In this document: positions 31,623-41,248 of the stretch, piece after piece
Layout of the letters: every line of letters begins with the position of its first letter
How positions within the stretch are numbered: position 1 is the first letter of the stretch
Assembly (NCBI GenBank): GCA_013152085.1
Contig: JAADHC010000048.1
Coordinates: forward strand, 21,790 to 85,789
DNA length: 64,000 nucleotides
Reading direction: 5' to 3'
DNA from: Chlorobiota bacterium
GTDB taxonomy: Bacteria; Bacteroidota; Bacteroidia; Bacteroidales; VadinHA17
The notes under the pieces: generated by a model
What the model saw: only the letters and a program-made list of their open reading frames with translations
Told to the model about the DNA's origin: nothing
The model's database searches: none
Position numbers and translations under genes: made by a program

Positions 31623-33944
31623 ATGGTGGATATTTTTACAGAACTGAATAAAACCCAGCTTGAAGCCGTACAACACACTGAAGGCCCCTCACTGATCATT
31701 GCCGGAGCAGGATCGGGGAAGACCCGTGTTCTCACCTACCGGATTTCCTGGCTTTTGTCGAACGGCGTTCCCGCTTCCTCGGTTCTGGCCCTAACTTTTA
31801 CCAACAAAGCAGCCCGGGAAATGAAAGAACGGATCCAGAACCTTGTCGGGGATGACCGTGCCCGGTATCTCTGGATGGGAACATTTCATTCCATGTTTGC
31901 CAGAATCCTGCGTAACGAAGGGCATCTTTTGGGATACCCTTCCAGTTTCACCATTTACGATACTACCGATTCCAAAAACCTGGTAAAAACCATCATCCGG
32001 GAAATGCAGCTTGATGAGAAGATGTATAAACCCGGTGAAGTTTTCCACCGTATTTCCACGGCTAAGAATGCCCTGATCACTCCCCAGGCATATGGCGGGA
32101 TCACCGAACTGATATCTTTCGACCAATCGACCAGGAGAGAAAAAATCATAGATATTTACAAGAAATATGCCTCCCGTTGTCTCAAGGCCGGTGCCATGGA
32201 TTTTGATGACCTGCTGCTGAACACCAATATACTTTTTCGTGATTTTCCGGACATACTCGATAAATATCAGCAAAAATTCCATTTTATTCTTGTGGATGAA
32301 TACCAGGATACCAACCTTGCCCAGTATATGATCCTCAAGAAACTCTCCGAAAACCACCGGAACATTTGTGTCGTGGGAGACGATGCACAGAGTATTTATG
32401 CTTTTCGCGGTGCCCGTATTGAGAATATTCTCAACTTCAGGAACGACTACCCCGAAGCGAGGGTGTATAAACTGGAGCGGAATTACCGTTCCACACAAAA
32501 TATTGTAGAGGCAGCAAACAGCCTGATTGAGAAGAACTCCGAAAAACTGTCGAAAAAAGTTTTTTCCAAAAACGATCTTGGTGAAAAAATCAGGGTGGTT
32601 CATGCAGCTACCGATACCGAAGAAGGATTCCTTGTTGCCAATGCCATTTTTGACGAACATCTGCAGGAACAGGTTCACTACCGGGAGTTTGCCATTCTTT
32701 ATCGCACCAATGCCCAGTCGAGGATTTTTGAAGAAGCCCTGAGAAAAAGGAATATCCCTTATAAAGTTTATGGAAGTGTCTCTTTTTACCAGCGAAAAGA
32801 GATTAAAGACGTACTGGCCTACCTGCGTCTGATTGTGAATCCACGGGATGACGAATCGCTGAAACGGATCATTAATTTCCCGGCAAGGGGTATCGGTAAA
32901 ACCACCCTCGACAAGCTGGAGGCCGCAGCACTGCAAAGCGGGAAGAATCTGTGGTATGTTATCACCCATCCCGGTGAGTTTGACCTGAGGATCAACAGTG
33001 GGCTGCAAAAACGGATTTCAGGATTTGTACAACTGATCTCCGGGAGTATGGATAAACGAAATCAAATGGATGCCTACGAGCTGGCCTACGAAGTAACCAA
33101 AAAGGCCGGTATTCTGAATTTGATGCAACAAAGTTCAGCCCCCGAAGAGATAAGCCGGTATGAAAACATTCAGGAACTGCTCAACGGGATCAGTGAATTT
33201 ATTGCCGAGCCCGAACAGGAAGGCAGGTTTGTCTCACTAGATGAATATCTCCAGAATGTAAGTTTACTTACCGATCTGGATACCGATACGGAGGAGTCCG
33301 ATGATTCGGTAAAAATCATGACCGCACATTCGGCCAAAGGCCTGGAATTCAGTCATGTGTTTATTGCCGGGGTGGAAGAAAACCTTTTTCCTTCGCAACT
33401 CTCCAACTCCACGCAACGTGAACTGGAAGAAGAGCGCCGGCTTTTTTATGTGGCACTTACCAGGGCAAAGAAAAGAGTAACCATTTCATGGGCACGCAGC
33501 CGTTTTCGCTGGGGAAGCACGATATCCTGCAACCCCAGCCGTTTTATCGATGAGATAAACCCGGAATTTCTGGACCTCCCCTCCGGACAAATTACTCCCC
33601 GGAATGGCGCCTTTGATACCATTCCAAATCCGGAATACACAACTTCTTCCGGCAGTCAAAAAACAACAGTAAATTTCAGGCCCCGGCAAAGATCAAGGTT
33701 TAGGCCTGTAAACGACCATCGCCCGGCACCAAACCCGCACACAGATTTCAAGTCCGATGATCCGGCTGAAATTTTTCCGGGACAGCGGGTCGAACATGCT
33801 CTTTTTGGAGAAGGGAAAGTGCTGCATGTCGAGGGAAATTTACAGGACCGGAAAGCAACCGTGTTTTTCAAAGATCACGGACAAAAACAACTGCTCCTTA
33901 AATTTGCCCGTCTGAAAATCATCCGTCAGCATGATAAAGAATAA
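31623..33944 (+). CDS. ATP-dependent DNA helicase, UvrD/PcrA family
   Basis: LNKTQLEAVQHTEGPSLIIAGAGSGKTRVLTYR; LVDEYQDTNLAQYMILK; VGDDAQSIYAFRGA; TAHSAKGLEFSHVFI; start reassigned within ORF 31503..33944. Confidence 0.95.
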   Translation: MVDIFTELNKTQLEAVQHTEGPSLIIAGAGSGKTRVLTYRISWLLSNGVPASSVLALTFTNKAAREMKERIQNLVGDDRARYLWMGTFHSMFARILRNEGHLLGYPSSFTIYDTTDSKNLVKTIIREMQLDEKMYKPGEVFHRISTAKNALITPQAYGGITELISFDQSTRREKIIDIYKKYASRCLKAGAMDFDDLLLNTNILFRDFPDILDKYQQKFHFILVDEYQDTNLAQYMILKKLSENHRNICVVGDDAQSIYAFRGARIENILNFRNDYPEARVYKLERNYRSTQNIVEAANSLIEKNSEKLSKKVFSKNDLGEKIRVVHAATDTEEGFLVANAIFDEHLQEQVHYREFAILYRTNAQSRIFEEALRKRNIPYKVYGSVSFYQRKEIKDVLAYLRLIVNPRDDESLKRIINFPARGIGKTTLDKLEAAALQSGKNLWYVITHPGEFDLRINSGLQKRISGFVQLISGSMDKRNQMDAYELAYEVTKKAGILNLMQQSSAPEEISRYENIQELLNGISEFIAEPEQEGRFVSLDEYLQNVSLLTDLDTDTEESDDSVKIMTAHSAKGLEFSHVFIAGVEENLFPSQLSNSTQRELEEERRLFYVALTRAKKRVTISWARSRFRWGSTISCNPSRFIDEINPEFLDLPSGQITPRNGAFDTIPNPEYTTSSGSQKTTVNFRPRQRSRFRPVNDHRPAPNPHTDFKSDDPAEIFPGQRVEHALFGEGKVLHVEGNLQDRKATVFFKDHGQKQLLLKFARLKIIRQHDKE

Positions 33945-33953
33945 CAGTTCATT

Positions 33954-33984
33954 TTTGTATTTTTATCAAGATTATGTAGCTTTG
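33954..33984 (+). promoter_or_regulatory. Putative Bacteroidota-type promoter upstream of DUF4290-murA
   Basis: TTTG-N19-TAGCTTTG, exact match to TTTG-N19-TAnnTTTG. Confidence 0.7.
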
Positions 33985-34101
33985 CCGTGAATTCCGCTCC
34001 GGATAAGTTAATAATAGCTGAAAAAACGCATCGAATAATCATCGGAAAGACAATATTCTCTGATTTTTCTTTCCTATAAATAAATTTAAAAAAAAAAGAT
34101 C

Positions 34102-34707
34102 ATGGGTAAAAGAAAACCCCGTTATAATTACAATACAACACGCGAACCGTTAAAACTCCCGGAATATGGAAGACATATCCATGAGATGGTACAACATCTG
34201 AAAACCATTCCGGAACGTGACACCCGCAATAAGGCCGCGCAAACCCTTATCGCGATCATGCAAAACATGACTCCTCACCGGGACATGAACGGGGATTTCA
34301 AGCATAAGCTCTGGGATCATCTGACCATCATGGCAGATTATGATCTTGACATTGACGCCCCTTATGAACTGCCTACCCAGGATAAAATGGCTGAAAAGCC
34401 TCGAAAGGTTCCCTATGCTTCAGAGCAGATACGTTTTAAACATTACGGCCATCTGACCGAAGAATTGATTTCCACGGCATCCGGCATGCCGGAAGGGGAA
34501 GAGAAAAGCCTGCTCATCAAAATGATTGCCAACCACATGAAACGGCAATATCTTAAATGGAACCGCCAGCAGGTTACTGATGAAGTTATTTTCAATGATA
34601 TGATTACGCTTGCCGGCGGGAAGCTTAAGATCCCTGACGAACTTATTCTAAAAGAAAACAAGGATCTTCTCGGTAAGAAGAAAAAGAAAAATTTCAGAAA
34701 AAAATAA
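34102..34707 (+). CDS. DUF4290-family protein
   Basis: YNYNTTREPLKLPEYGRHIHEMVQHLKTIPERDTRNKAAQTLI; located directly upstream of murA. Confidence 0.8.
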   Translation: MGKRKPRYNYNTTREPLKLPEYGRHIHEMVQHLKTIPERDTRNKAAQTLIAIMQNMTPHRDMNGDFKHKLWDHLTIMADYDLDIDAPYELPTQDKMAEKPRKVPYASEQIRFKHYGHLTEELISTASGMPEGEEKSLLIKMIANHMKRQYLKWNRQQVTDEVIFNDMITLAGGKLKIPDELILKENKDLLGKKKKKNFRKK

Positions 34708-34722
34708 ATCGTATTTTTCCCC

Positions 34723-36030
34723 ATGGGCACTTTTACCATCACCGGCCGGAAAAAGATTCACGGTGATATTGTCCCCCAGGGGGCAAAAAATGAAGCACTC
34801 CAGGTAATTGCAGCAACCCTGCTCACAAGTGATGAGGTTCTTATCCGTAACATTCCCGACATCCGCGATGTCCGGAAGATGATCGACATTGTTAAGCTTC
34901 TTGGTGCTGAAGTTAAACACGTAAGCAATCATACCTGGCGGTTCAAAGCAGAAAATATTGATATCCGCCAACTCGAAAGTAAAGCTTTTTATGAAGCCGC
35001 AGAGGCATTGCGTGGTTCCGTTATGATCACCGGACCGTTACTTGCCCGTTTCGGTTACGGGTTGATTCCCAAACCGGGAGGTGATAAAATCGGCCGTCGA
35101 CGCCTGGATACGCACCTGAACGGTCTTGCCTGTCTTGGGGCATCCTTCCGGTATGATCAGGCAATCAATGCTTATGCGGTAACTGCAAAATCACTCCGGG
35201 GTACAGACATGCTTCTCGAGGAAGCTTCCGTAACCGGAACGGCAAATATCCTTATGGCAGCTGTAATGGCCGGGGGAAAAACCACTATTTTTAATGCGGC
35301 ATGTGAACCATATATACAGCAACTTTGCCGGATGCTGATTGCCATGGGTGCCAGAATAAGCGGGATTGGCTCCAACAGGCTTACGATTGAAGGCGTAACA
35401 CATCTTACCGGCTGTACCCATACCGTTCTGCCCGATATGATCGAAGTCGGCAGTTTTATCGGGATGGCTGTAATGACTGCTTCACAAATACGTATCCGCA
35501 ACGTCTCTTACGAAAACCTGGGTCTGATCCCCGGGGCATTCCACCGTCTCGGAATCCGGATCGAAAAAGAAAATGATGATATTATTGTACCCCGGCAGGA
35601 TCATTATGAGATCGAATCTTTTATAGACGGTTCGATTATGACCATTTCTGACGGAATATGGCCGGCTCTCACACCTGACCTGCTGAGCGTTTTTCTGGTG
35701 ATCGCTACCCAGGCTCGCGGTAGTGTATTGATCCACCAGAAAATGTTTGAAAGCCGCCTTTTTTTTGTAGACCGTCTCATTGAAATGGGGGCCCAGATCA
35801 TCCTCTGTGATCCACACAGGGCGACGGTTATCGGCCTTGATCACAAAGTATGCCTGAGAGCTACTACTATGACATCGCCGGATATCCGTGCCGGAGTGGC
35901 CCTGCTTATTGCTGCGATGTCGGCCGAAGGTGTGTCCGTTATTCACAATATCGAACAAATCGACCGGGGTTATGAACAGATCGATAAACGCCTGAATGCC
36001 CTGGGAGCTGAAATTATCCGGAAAGATTAA
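34723..36030 (+). CDS. murA: UDP-N-acetylglucosamine 1-carboxyvinyltransferase
   Basis: GAKNEAL; PKPGGDKIGRRRLDTHLNGL active-site loop; EPSP-synthase-like fold over 435 aa. Confidence 0.95.
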   Translation: MGTFTITGRKKIHGDIVPQGAKNEALQVIAATLLTSDEVLIRNIPDIRDVRKMIDIVKLLGAEVKHVSNHTWRFKAENIDIRQLESKAFYEAAEALRGSVMITGPLLARFGYGLIPKPGGDKIGRRRLDTHLNGLACLGASFRYDQAINAYAVTAKSLRGTDMLLEEASVTGTANILMAAVMAGGKTTIFNAACEPYIQQLCRMLIAMGARISGIGSNRLTIEGVTHLTGCTHTVLPDMIEVGSFIGMAVMTASQIRIRNVSYENLGLIPGAFHRLGIRIEKENDDIIVPRQDHYEIESFIDGSIMTISDGIWPALTPDLLSVFLVIATQARGSVLIHQKMFESRLFFVDRLIEMGAQIILCDPHRATVIGLDHKVCLRATTMTSPDIRAGVALLIAAMSAEGVSVIHNIEQIDRGYEQIDKRLNALGAEIIRKD

Positions 36031-36063
36031 TTCAGATCATTTTTAACAATTTTTCTGTTTTTT

Positions 36064-36210
36064 CATTACAACCACGATATTACCGGTAATAATATTTCCC
36101 CTGGCAGTTTGAAAGGGAAATTGGTCCTGATTTATGGGAATGGGGTAATTATCGGTAGAAACCTGCGTGGCCCAAACCTCGAAAACACACTGAAAAAATT
36201 CCTGAAATAA
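36064..36210 (+). pseudogene. Possible remnant of a thioredoxin/TlpA-like gene with an internal deletion
   Basis: Open frame without ATG: HYNHDITGNNISPGSLKGKLVLIYGNGVIIGRNLRGPNLENTLKKFLK*; resembles the N-terminal strand and C-terminal helix of TlpA-like domains joined without the CxxC core. Confidence 0.4.
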
Positions 36211-36216
36211 AAAAGG

Positions 36217-36283
36217 TGCTCAGAAAATACCTTTCCTCCCGGCATACCGGGAGGAAATACGAAGTTTTCTGATTTCATGAGCA
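36217..36283. repeat. Nested inverted repeats (structured intergenic element)
   Basis: Perfect 11-bp hairpin TTTCCTCCCGG-CATA-CCGGGAGGAAA (36232-36257), flanked by TCAGAAAA/TTTTCTGA and TGCTCA/TGAGCA. Confidence 0.75.
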
Positions 36284-36434
36284 ACACGCTTCCAAACTTA
36301 TTCTTGACAAACCAGGGTGATTATGCTCTATACCTGGAAAGGCATGTCATTTTGTCCTATCATCCAGAATGGCAGAAAATTTGCTGATGCGTCTTGACTT
36401 TTTTTATTAGGTTCGCAACGGTAAATATTAATAC

Positions 36435-37052
36435 ATGGCAAAAAAAGAAACTACAGGCAAAAAAACAGCTAAGGAAGAGTATCGGCAAATGCATGACAAC
36501 GGTAAAAGCTCCACAACTTCTACCGGTCAAAAAGATACAGGCAGTCGCAAAGCCCGGGAAGCAGCCTCAAAGGAGAAAAAACCGGAGAAAAAAAGCAGCA
36601 GCAGGAAAACGCATTCTTATAAGGAAGAATATGAGGCTATGCATGACAAATACCTGAGGCTTTCTGCCGAATTTGATAATTATCGCAAACGTACCCTCAA
36701 GGAAAAAGCCGACCTGACAAAATTTGCAGGAGAAGGATTGTTGACCTCCCTGCTGCCTGTAATAGATGATTTTGACCGGGCCATACAGCTCATGCCGGAG
36801 GATGATTCCTGTCGGGCCATGAAAGAAGGGACATTGCTTATATACAACAAGTTTAAGGAATACTTACGCCAGAATGGTGTGGAGGAAATTGAGGCTTTAC
36901 ATAAAGATTTTGACACCGATGTACATGAAGCGGTTACCAAAATCCCTGCTCCGGAAAAAAAACTCAAAGGAAAAGTGGTGGATGTGATTCAAAAAGGATA
37001 CTTCCTGAACGGGAAAGTGCTTCGTTATGCCAAAGTGGTTATTGGAGAATGA
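36435..37052 (+). CDS. grpE: Nucleotide exchange factor GrpE
   Basis: YLRLSAEFDNYRKRTLKEKADL; LLPVIDDFDRAIQ; VVDVIQKGYFLNGKVLRYAKVVI. Confidence 0.93.
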   Translation: MAKKETTGKKTAKEEYRQMHDNGKSSTTSTGQKDTGSRKAREAASKEKKPEKKSSSRKTHSYKEEYEAMHDKYLRLSAEFDNYRKRTLKEKADLTKFAGEGLLTSLLPVIDDFDRAIQLMPEDDSCRAMKEGTLLIYNKFKEYLRQNGVEEIEALHKDFDTDVHEAVTKIPAPEKKLKGKVVDVIQKGYFLNGKVLRYAKVVIGE

Positions 37053-37090
37053 ACCTTATGATGCTTGTCCCGTTAATGTAACTGACAAAA

Positions 37091-38239
37091 ATGGCAAAAA
37101 GAGATTATTACGAAATATTAGGGGTTTCAAAGGATGCTTCGCAGGACGAAATTAAGAAAGCCTACCGGAAAATGGCTTTGAAGTATCATCCTGACAAAAA
37201 TCCCGGAAACAAACAGGCAGAAGAAAATTTTAAAGAAGCCGCCGAGGCTTACGAGGTTCTCAGCAATCCGGAGAAAAGGGCACGTTACGACCAGTTTGGT
37301 CATGCAGGTCTTGGAAATATGGGTAGTGGTTTCAGTGGTGCCGGGATGACAATAGAAGATATTTTTGAACATTTCGGAGATATTTTCGGCGGATTCGGAT
37401 TTGGAGGTTTTGGCTCACAAAGCCGCCGTTCCTCCCGTAGTCACAACAAAGGCAGCAATATTCGTATCAAGGTAAAACTCACCTTGTCCGAGATTACCCA
37501 CGGTGCTGAAAAGAAAGTGAAAGTTCAAAAATATGTAGCTTGTAAAACATGTAACGGTACCGGAGCAGCCGATGCCACCAGTTTCACTACCTGTCCTACT
37601 TGTGGGGGTGCAGGTCAGGTTACACGCATTTCGCAAACATTTCTTGGCCAGATGCAGTCAACTTCCATCTGTCCAACCTGCCATGGTGAAGGCCGTATTA
37701 TACAGAAAAAATGTCCCGAATGCCATGGCGAGGGTATTGTTCGCGGTGAAGAGGTTATCAAAATAAATATACCTGCCGGCGTTGAAAATGGGATGCAACT
37801 TTCTTTAAGTGGTAAAGGAAATGCCGCCAGACGGGGCGGAATTAACGGCGACCTGATCGTGGTGATCGAGGAAGAACCTCATCCCGACCTGATGCGTGAG
37901 GGTAAAAACCTGATCTATGCACTGTATCTTACCATTGCCGAAGCTGCCCTGGGGGCACAGGTTGAAATCCCTACAGTTGATTCCCGCGCAAAAATAAAGA
38001 TAGATCCCGGCACTCAACCTGGAAAAATACTGAGACTCAGAGGCAAAGGCTTGCCCGACATTCATGGCTACGGACGCGGAGACCTGCTCGTTTATGTGAA
38101 TGTCTGGATCCCGAAAATCCTGACACGCGAAGAGAAACGTACGCTGGAGAAATTGAACGAATCTCCCGGTTTTCAGCCTGCACCTGAAAAATCAGATAAA
38201 AAATTCTTTGAACGGTTGCGTCATTTCTTCGAACAATAA
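37091..38239 (+). CDS. dnaJ: Chaperone DnaJ
   Basis: [37 protein letters not shown]; four CxxCxGxG-type zinc motifs. Confidence 0.97.
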   Translation: MAKRDYYEILGVSKDASQDEIKKAYRKMALKYHPDKNPGNKQAEENFKEAAEAYEVLSNPEKRARYDQFGHAGLGNMGSGFSGAGMTIEDIFEHFGDIFGGFGFGGFGSQSRRSSRSHNKGSNIRIKVKLTLSEITHGAEKKVKVQKYVACKTCNGTGAADATSFTTCPTCGGAGQVTRISQTFLGQMQSTSICPTCHGEGRIIQKKCPECHGEGIVRGEEVIKINIPAGVENGMQLSLSGKGNAARRGGINGDLIVVIEEEPHPDLMREGKNLIYALYLTIAEAALGAQVEIPTVDSRAKIKIDPGTQPGKILRLRGKGLPDIHGYGRGDLLVYVNVWIPKILTREEKRTLEKLNESPGFQPAPEKSDKKFFERLRHFFEQ

Positions 38240-38352
38240 GCTTCCCGACATTTAATGGCTACGCATTAATTTTACAGATTTATAAAAATCCGGAGTTCAT
38301 TTGCTCCCGATTAATAATAGTGTGCTGCTCCTGATATACCTGCTGTCCGGAT

Positions 38353-38652
38353 TCATTCGTTATCTGAGATAATAATCTTTTGGCGCCGGAACAGATAAAC
38401 AATTACAGTCAGGAAAGGCAGAATAAACATGGACATAACCCAGAAAATCTTATTGTGAATATTCCGTTTCAATAACTCACTTAATATTATGATCCAGGGA
38501 GCAATAAAAAGGGCATTCCCTGCTATCATTACATATAAAAACAGATCCCGGGTTGAAGTTCCTACCCATATACCAGTAACCAAAAGGATGATACCGGCAA
38601 CAGCAAATACCCAGAGTATCGCCAGGTTGATTGTGATCACTTTTTTCTGCAT
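38353..38652 (-). CDS. Small membrane protein, possibly PLDc_N-like
   Basis: About 99 aa, TM segments, FWVMSMFILPFLTVIVYLFRRQK C-terminus; start reassigned to MQKKVITI. Confidence 0.55.
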   Translation of the reverse strand: MQKKVITINLAILWVFAVAGIILLVTGIWVGTSTRDLFLYVMIAGNALFIAPWIIILSELLKRNIHNKIFWVMSMFILPFLTVIVYLFRRQKIIISDNE

Positions 38653-38928
38653 AAAAGATGATTTACCAAAGATTTTTCTGTAAACAAAAATAATCATAAA
38701 AGCTAAAAATTACCAGGACTGCTGACTGGACAAAAGCTGCCATATTGATATTTATATATATAAATACATAATTCATACATAAATCTATAATGTTTCCAAG
38801 CAATATCCACACTTTATATTTAACTCCTCCGGCTGATTCATCCGGAAGAAACAACATCCGATTGCAAAAATCAATTTAAAGCTACCCGCTTTTTTTTATC
38901 TTTACCGGCGATAAAAAATATCACCCTA

Positions 38929-39873
38929 ATGACTTTTTTTAAAGCAACGGATATCGTCAAGGAGTATGCGGGGCACAGGGCGCTGGATAAGGTTACTGTC
39001 GAAGTTCCCGAAAACAGCATTTATGGTTTACTCGGCCCCAACGGGGCGGGAAAAACGACGCTTATACGCATCATTAATCAAATCACCGCACCCGACTCAG
39101 GTAAGGTTATTTTTCATAACAGGGAAATGAAACCCGATGACATTTTCGACATCGGTTATCTCCCTGAGGAACGTGGATTGTACAAGAAAATGAAAGTTGG
39201 CGAACAAGCACTTTATCTTGCTCAGCTAAAAGGACTCTCGCGTCAGGAAGCTGCAAAAAGGCTGAAGGAATGGTTTGAGAAATTTGAGATGGGGGCATGG
39301 TGGAACAAGAAAGTTGAGGAACTTTCCAAGGGAATGCAACAGAAAGTTCAGTTTATTGTCACGATTATCCATAAACCCGGTTTGTTAATCTTTGATGAAC
39401 CTTTTACAGGATTCGACCCGATCAACACCCGTCAATTAAAAGAGGAAATCCTGCAATTGAAAAAAGAAGGGGCTACCATCATTTTCTCTACACATGATAT
39501 GCCTTCGGTAGAGGAACTTTGCGACCACATTACCCTCATTAACCGCTCCCGGACCATCCTGCAGGGAGCTACCGAAGAGATCCGCCACGAATACGGTGGC
39601 CATGAATATGAAATCCGTTTTACCGGCAAGGTAAACCTGCTTACCGCCACACTGAACACTGATTACAAGATCCTCGACCATCACCGGGAAAACGGGCACA
39701 GTTTGATTCGCCTGAGTTTGCGTGAAGATGCCTCTCCTAACGATATGCTGGCTTCGTTCCTGAAATCAGGACGTATTGTTTCTTTCCGTGAACTGGTCCC
39801 CAGTATGAATGATGTCTTTATTCAGGCCGTAGAAAAAGAAAATGAACAAGATACCACTCATAAAACACCTTAA
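38929..39873 (+). CDS. ABC transporter ATP-binding protein (NatA-like)
   Basis: Walker A GPNGAGKTT; LSKGMQQKVQF signature; Walker B LLIFDEP. Confidence 0.93.
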   Translation: MTFFKATDIVKEYAGHRALDKVTVEVPENSIYGLLGPNGAGKTTLIRIINQITAPDSGKVIFHNREMKPDDIFDIGYLPEERGLYKKMKVGEQALYLAQLKGLSRQEAAKRLKEWFEKFEMGAWWNKKVEELSKGMQQKVQFIVTIIHKPGLLIFDEPFTGFDPINTRQLKEEILQLKKEGATIIFSTHDMPSVEELCDHITLINRSRTILQGATEEIRHEYGGHEYEIRFTGKVNLLTATLNTDYKILDHHRENGHSLIRLSLREDASPNDMLASFLKSGRIVSFRELVPSMNDVFIQAVEKENEQDTTHKTP

Positions 39874-39901
39874 CGAGAACCCTTTCTGAAAACGGGAAAT
39901 T

Positions 39902-41242
39902 ATGAACAAAATCAAACTGATCATACAGCGTGAATATCTTACCCGGGTTAAGAAAAAATCGTTCCTGATCATGACACTCCTGGCACCGGTTCTGATGGCC
40001 GGGATGATCCTGGTCCCGGCTCTTATCATGACTTCTCAGGGGAAAGAAGTAAAAAGAATTGCCGTGATCGAAAACGGATCTCATCTTTTTGAAGGAAAAT
40101 TTCATTCAACCGAATATCTTAAATTTGATTATCTGAAGGATGTCCGGCTGGAAGATCTGAAACAAAACTTCGGGGATTTAGGTTATTATGCCATTCTCTA
40201 TATCTCTCCCAAAGTAGGTTATATGCCCGATGCTGTCAGGCTGATATCCCACAAGCAACCATCTCTTGAAGTTACCGAATACATCTCCACCTCAATCGAA
40301 AAGGTTATTGAACGTGAGAAATTACTGACATTTAATATTACTAACCTGGACAAGATTTTAAAGACCGTAGAAACGAAAATCCGCCTCCAGACCGTACTGA
40401 TCAACGATGCCGGAGAGGAAAAGGAAACAAGTACGGGCGTCGCCATGGCTATTGCCTATATCAGCGGGTTGTTGGTTTATATGCTCACGTTTATTTTTGG
40501 TGCTCAGGTAATGCGCGGGGTCATTGAAGAAAAGACCAACCGGATCGTCGAGGTGCTGATTTCATCAGTAAAACCATTTCAACTGATGATGGGCAAAATC
40601 ATTGGCATAGCCATGGTGGGGCTCACTCAGTTTTTTCTGTGGATTATTTTAACCCTGGTCATTATTGCCTCTGTTCAGGGCATAGTGTTTCACAATAACC
40701 AAAATTTACAGGAAAAGGTTCAACATTCGACCGAACTCCTTTCTGCACCAACAGGAGAGGCTGCCAGTGTTCAATTTAACGAAGCGGAAAAGATATTTCA
40801 GGCCCTGGGGGCTGTAAACTGGGGGCTGGTTCTCGGAGCATTCGTCATTTATTTTCTGGGAGGATATCTTCTCTATGCCTCGTTGTTTGCTGCCGTGGGT
40901 TCTGCGGTTGACAATGAAACCGACACGCAACAATTTATGATACCTATAACCATTCCATTACTGCTGGCACTATTTATTGCAATGGGCGCTTTTCAGAATC
41001 CTGACAGTCAGCTTGCTTTCTGGTGCTCATTCATTCCTTTCACCTCTCCGATCGTTATGATGGCCCGCATTCCTTTCGGCATTCATGCATGGGAACTTAT
41101 CGTATCGGTAAGCTTGCTTATCTTGACATTTATCGGAACCACCTGGGTGGCAGCAAAAATCTACCGTACCGGTATACTTATGTATGGGAAAAAACCCACT
41201 TATAAGGAAATGTGGAAGTGGCTCCGTTTCAAACACTACTGA
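39902..41242 (+). CDS. ABC-2 type transporter permease (NatB-like)
   Basis: REYLTRVKKKSFLIMTLLAPVL; EEKTNRIVEVLISSVKPFQLMMGKIIGI; multiple TM segments. Confidence 0.9.
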   Translation: MNKIKLIIQREYLTRVKKKSFLIMTLLAPVLMAGMILVPALIMTSQGKEVKRIAVIENGSHLFEGKFHSTEYLKFDYLKDVRLEDLKQNFGDLGYYAILYISPKVGYMPDAVRLISHKQPSLEVTEYISTSIEKVIEREKLLTFNITNLDKILKTVETKIRLQTVLINDAGEEKETSTGVAMAIAYISGLLVYMLTFIFGAQVMRGVIEEKTNRIVEVLISSVKPFQLMMGKIIGIAMVGLTQFFLWIILTLVIIASVQGIVFHNNQNLQEKVQHSTELLSAPTGEAASVQFNEAEKIFQALGAVNWGLVLGAFVIYFLGGYLLYASLFAAVGSAVDNETDTQQFMIPITIPLLLALFIAMGAFQNPDSQLAFWCSFIPFTSPIVMMARIPFGIHAWELIVSVSLLILTFIGTTWVAAKIYRTGILMYGKKPTYKEMWKWLRFKHY

Positions 41243-41248
41243 TTCCTG

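Noticed and set aside
31791-33008. 405-aa minus-strand ORF opposite the UvrD helicase
   Set aside because: Antisense shadow ORF; no family features and helicase motifs are clear on the plus strand
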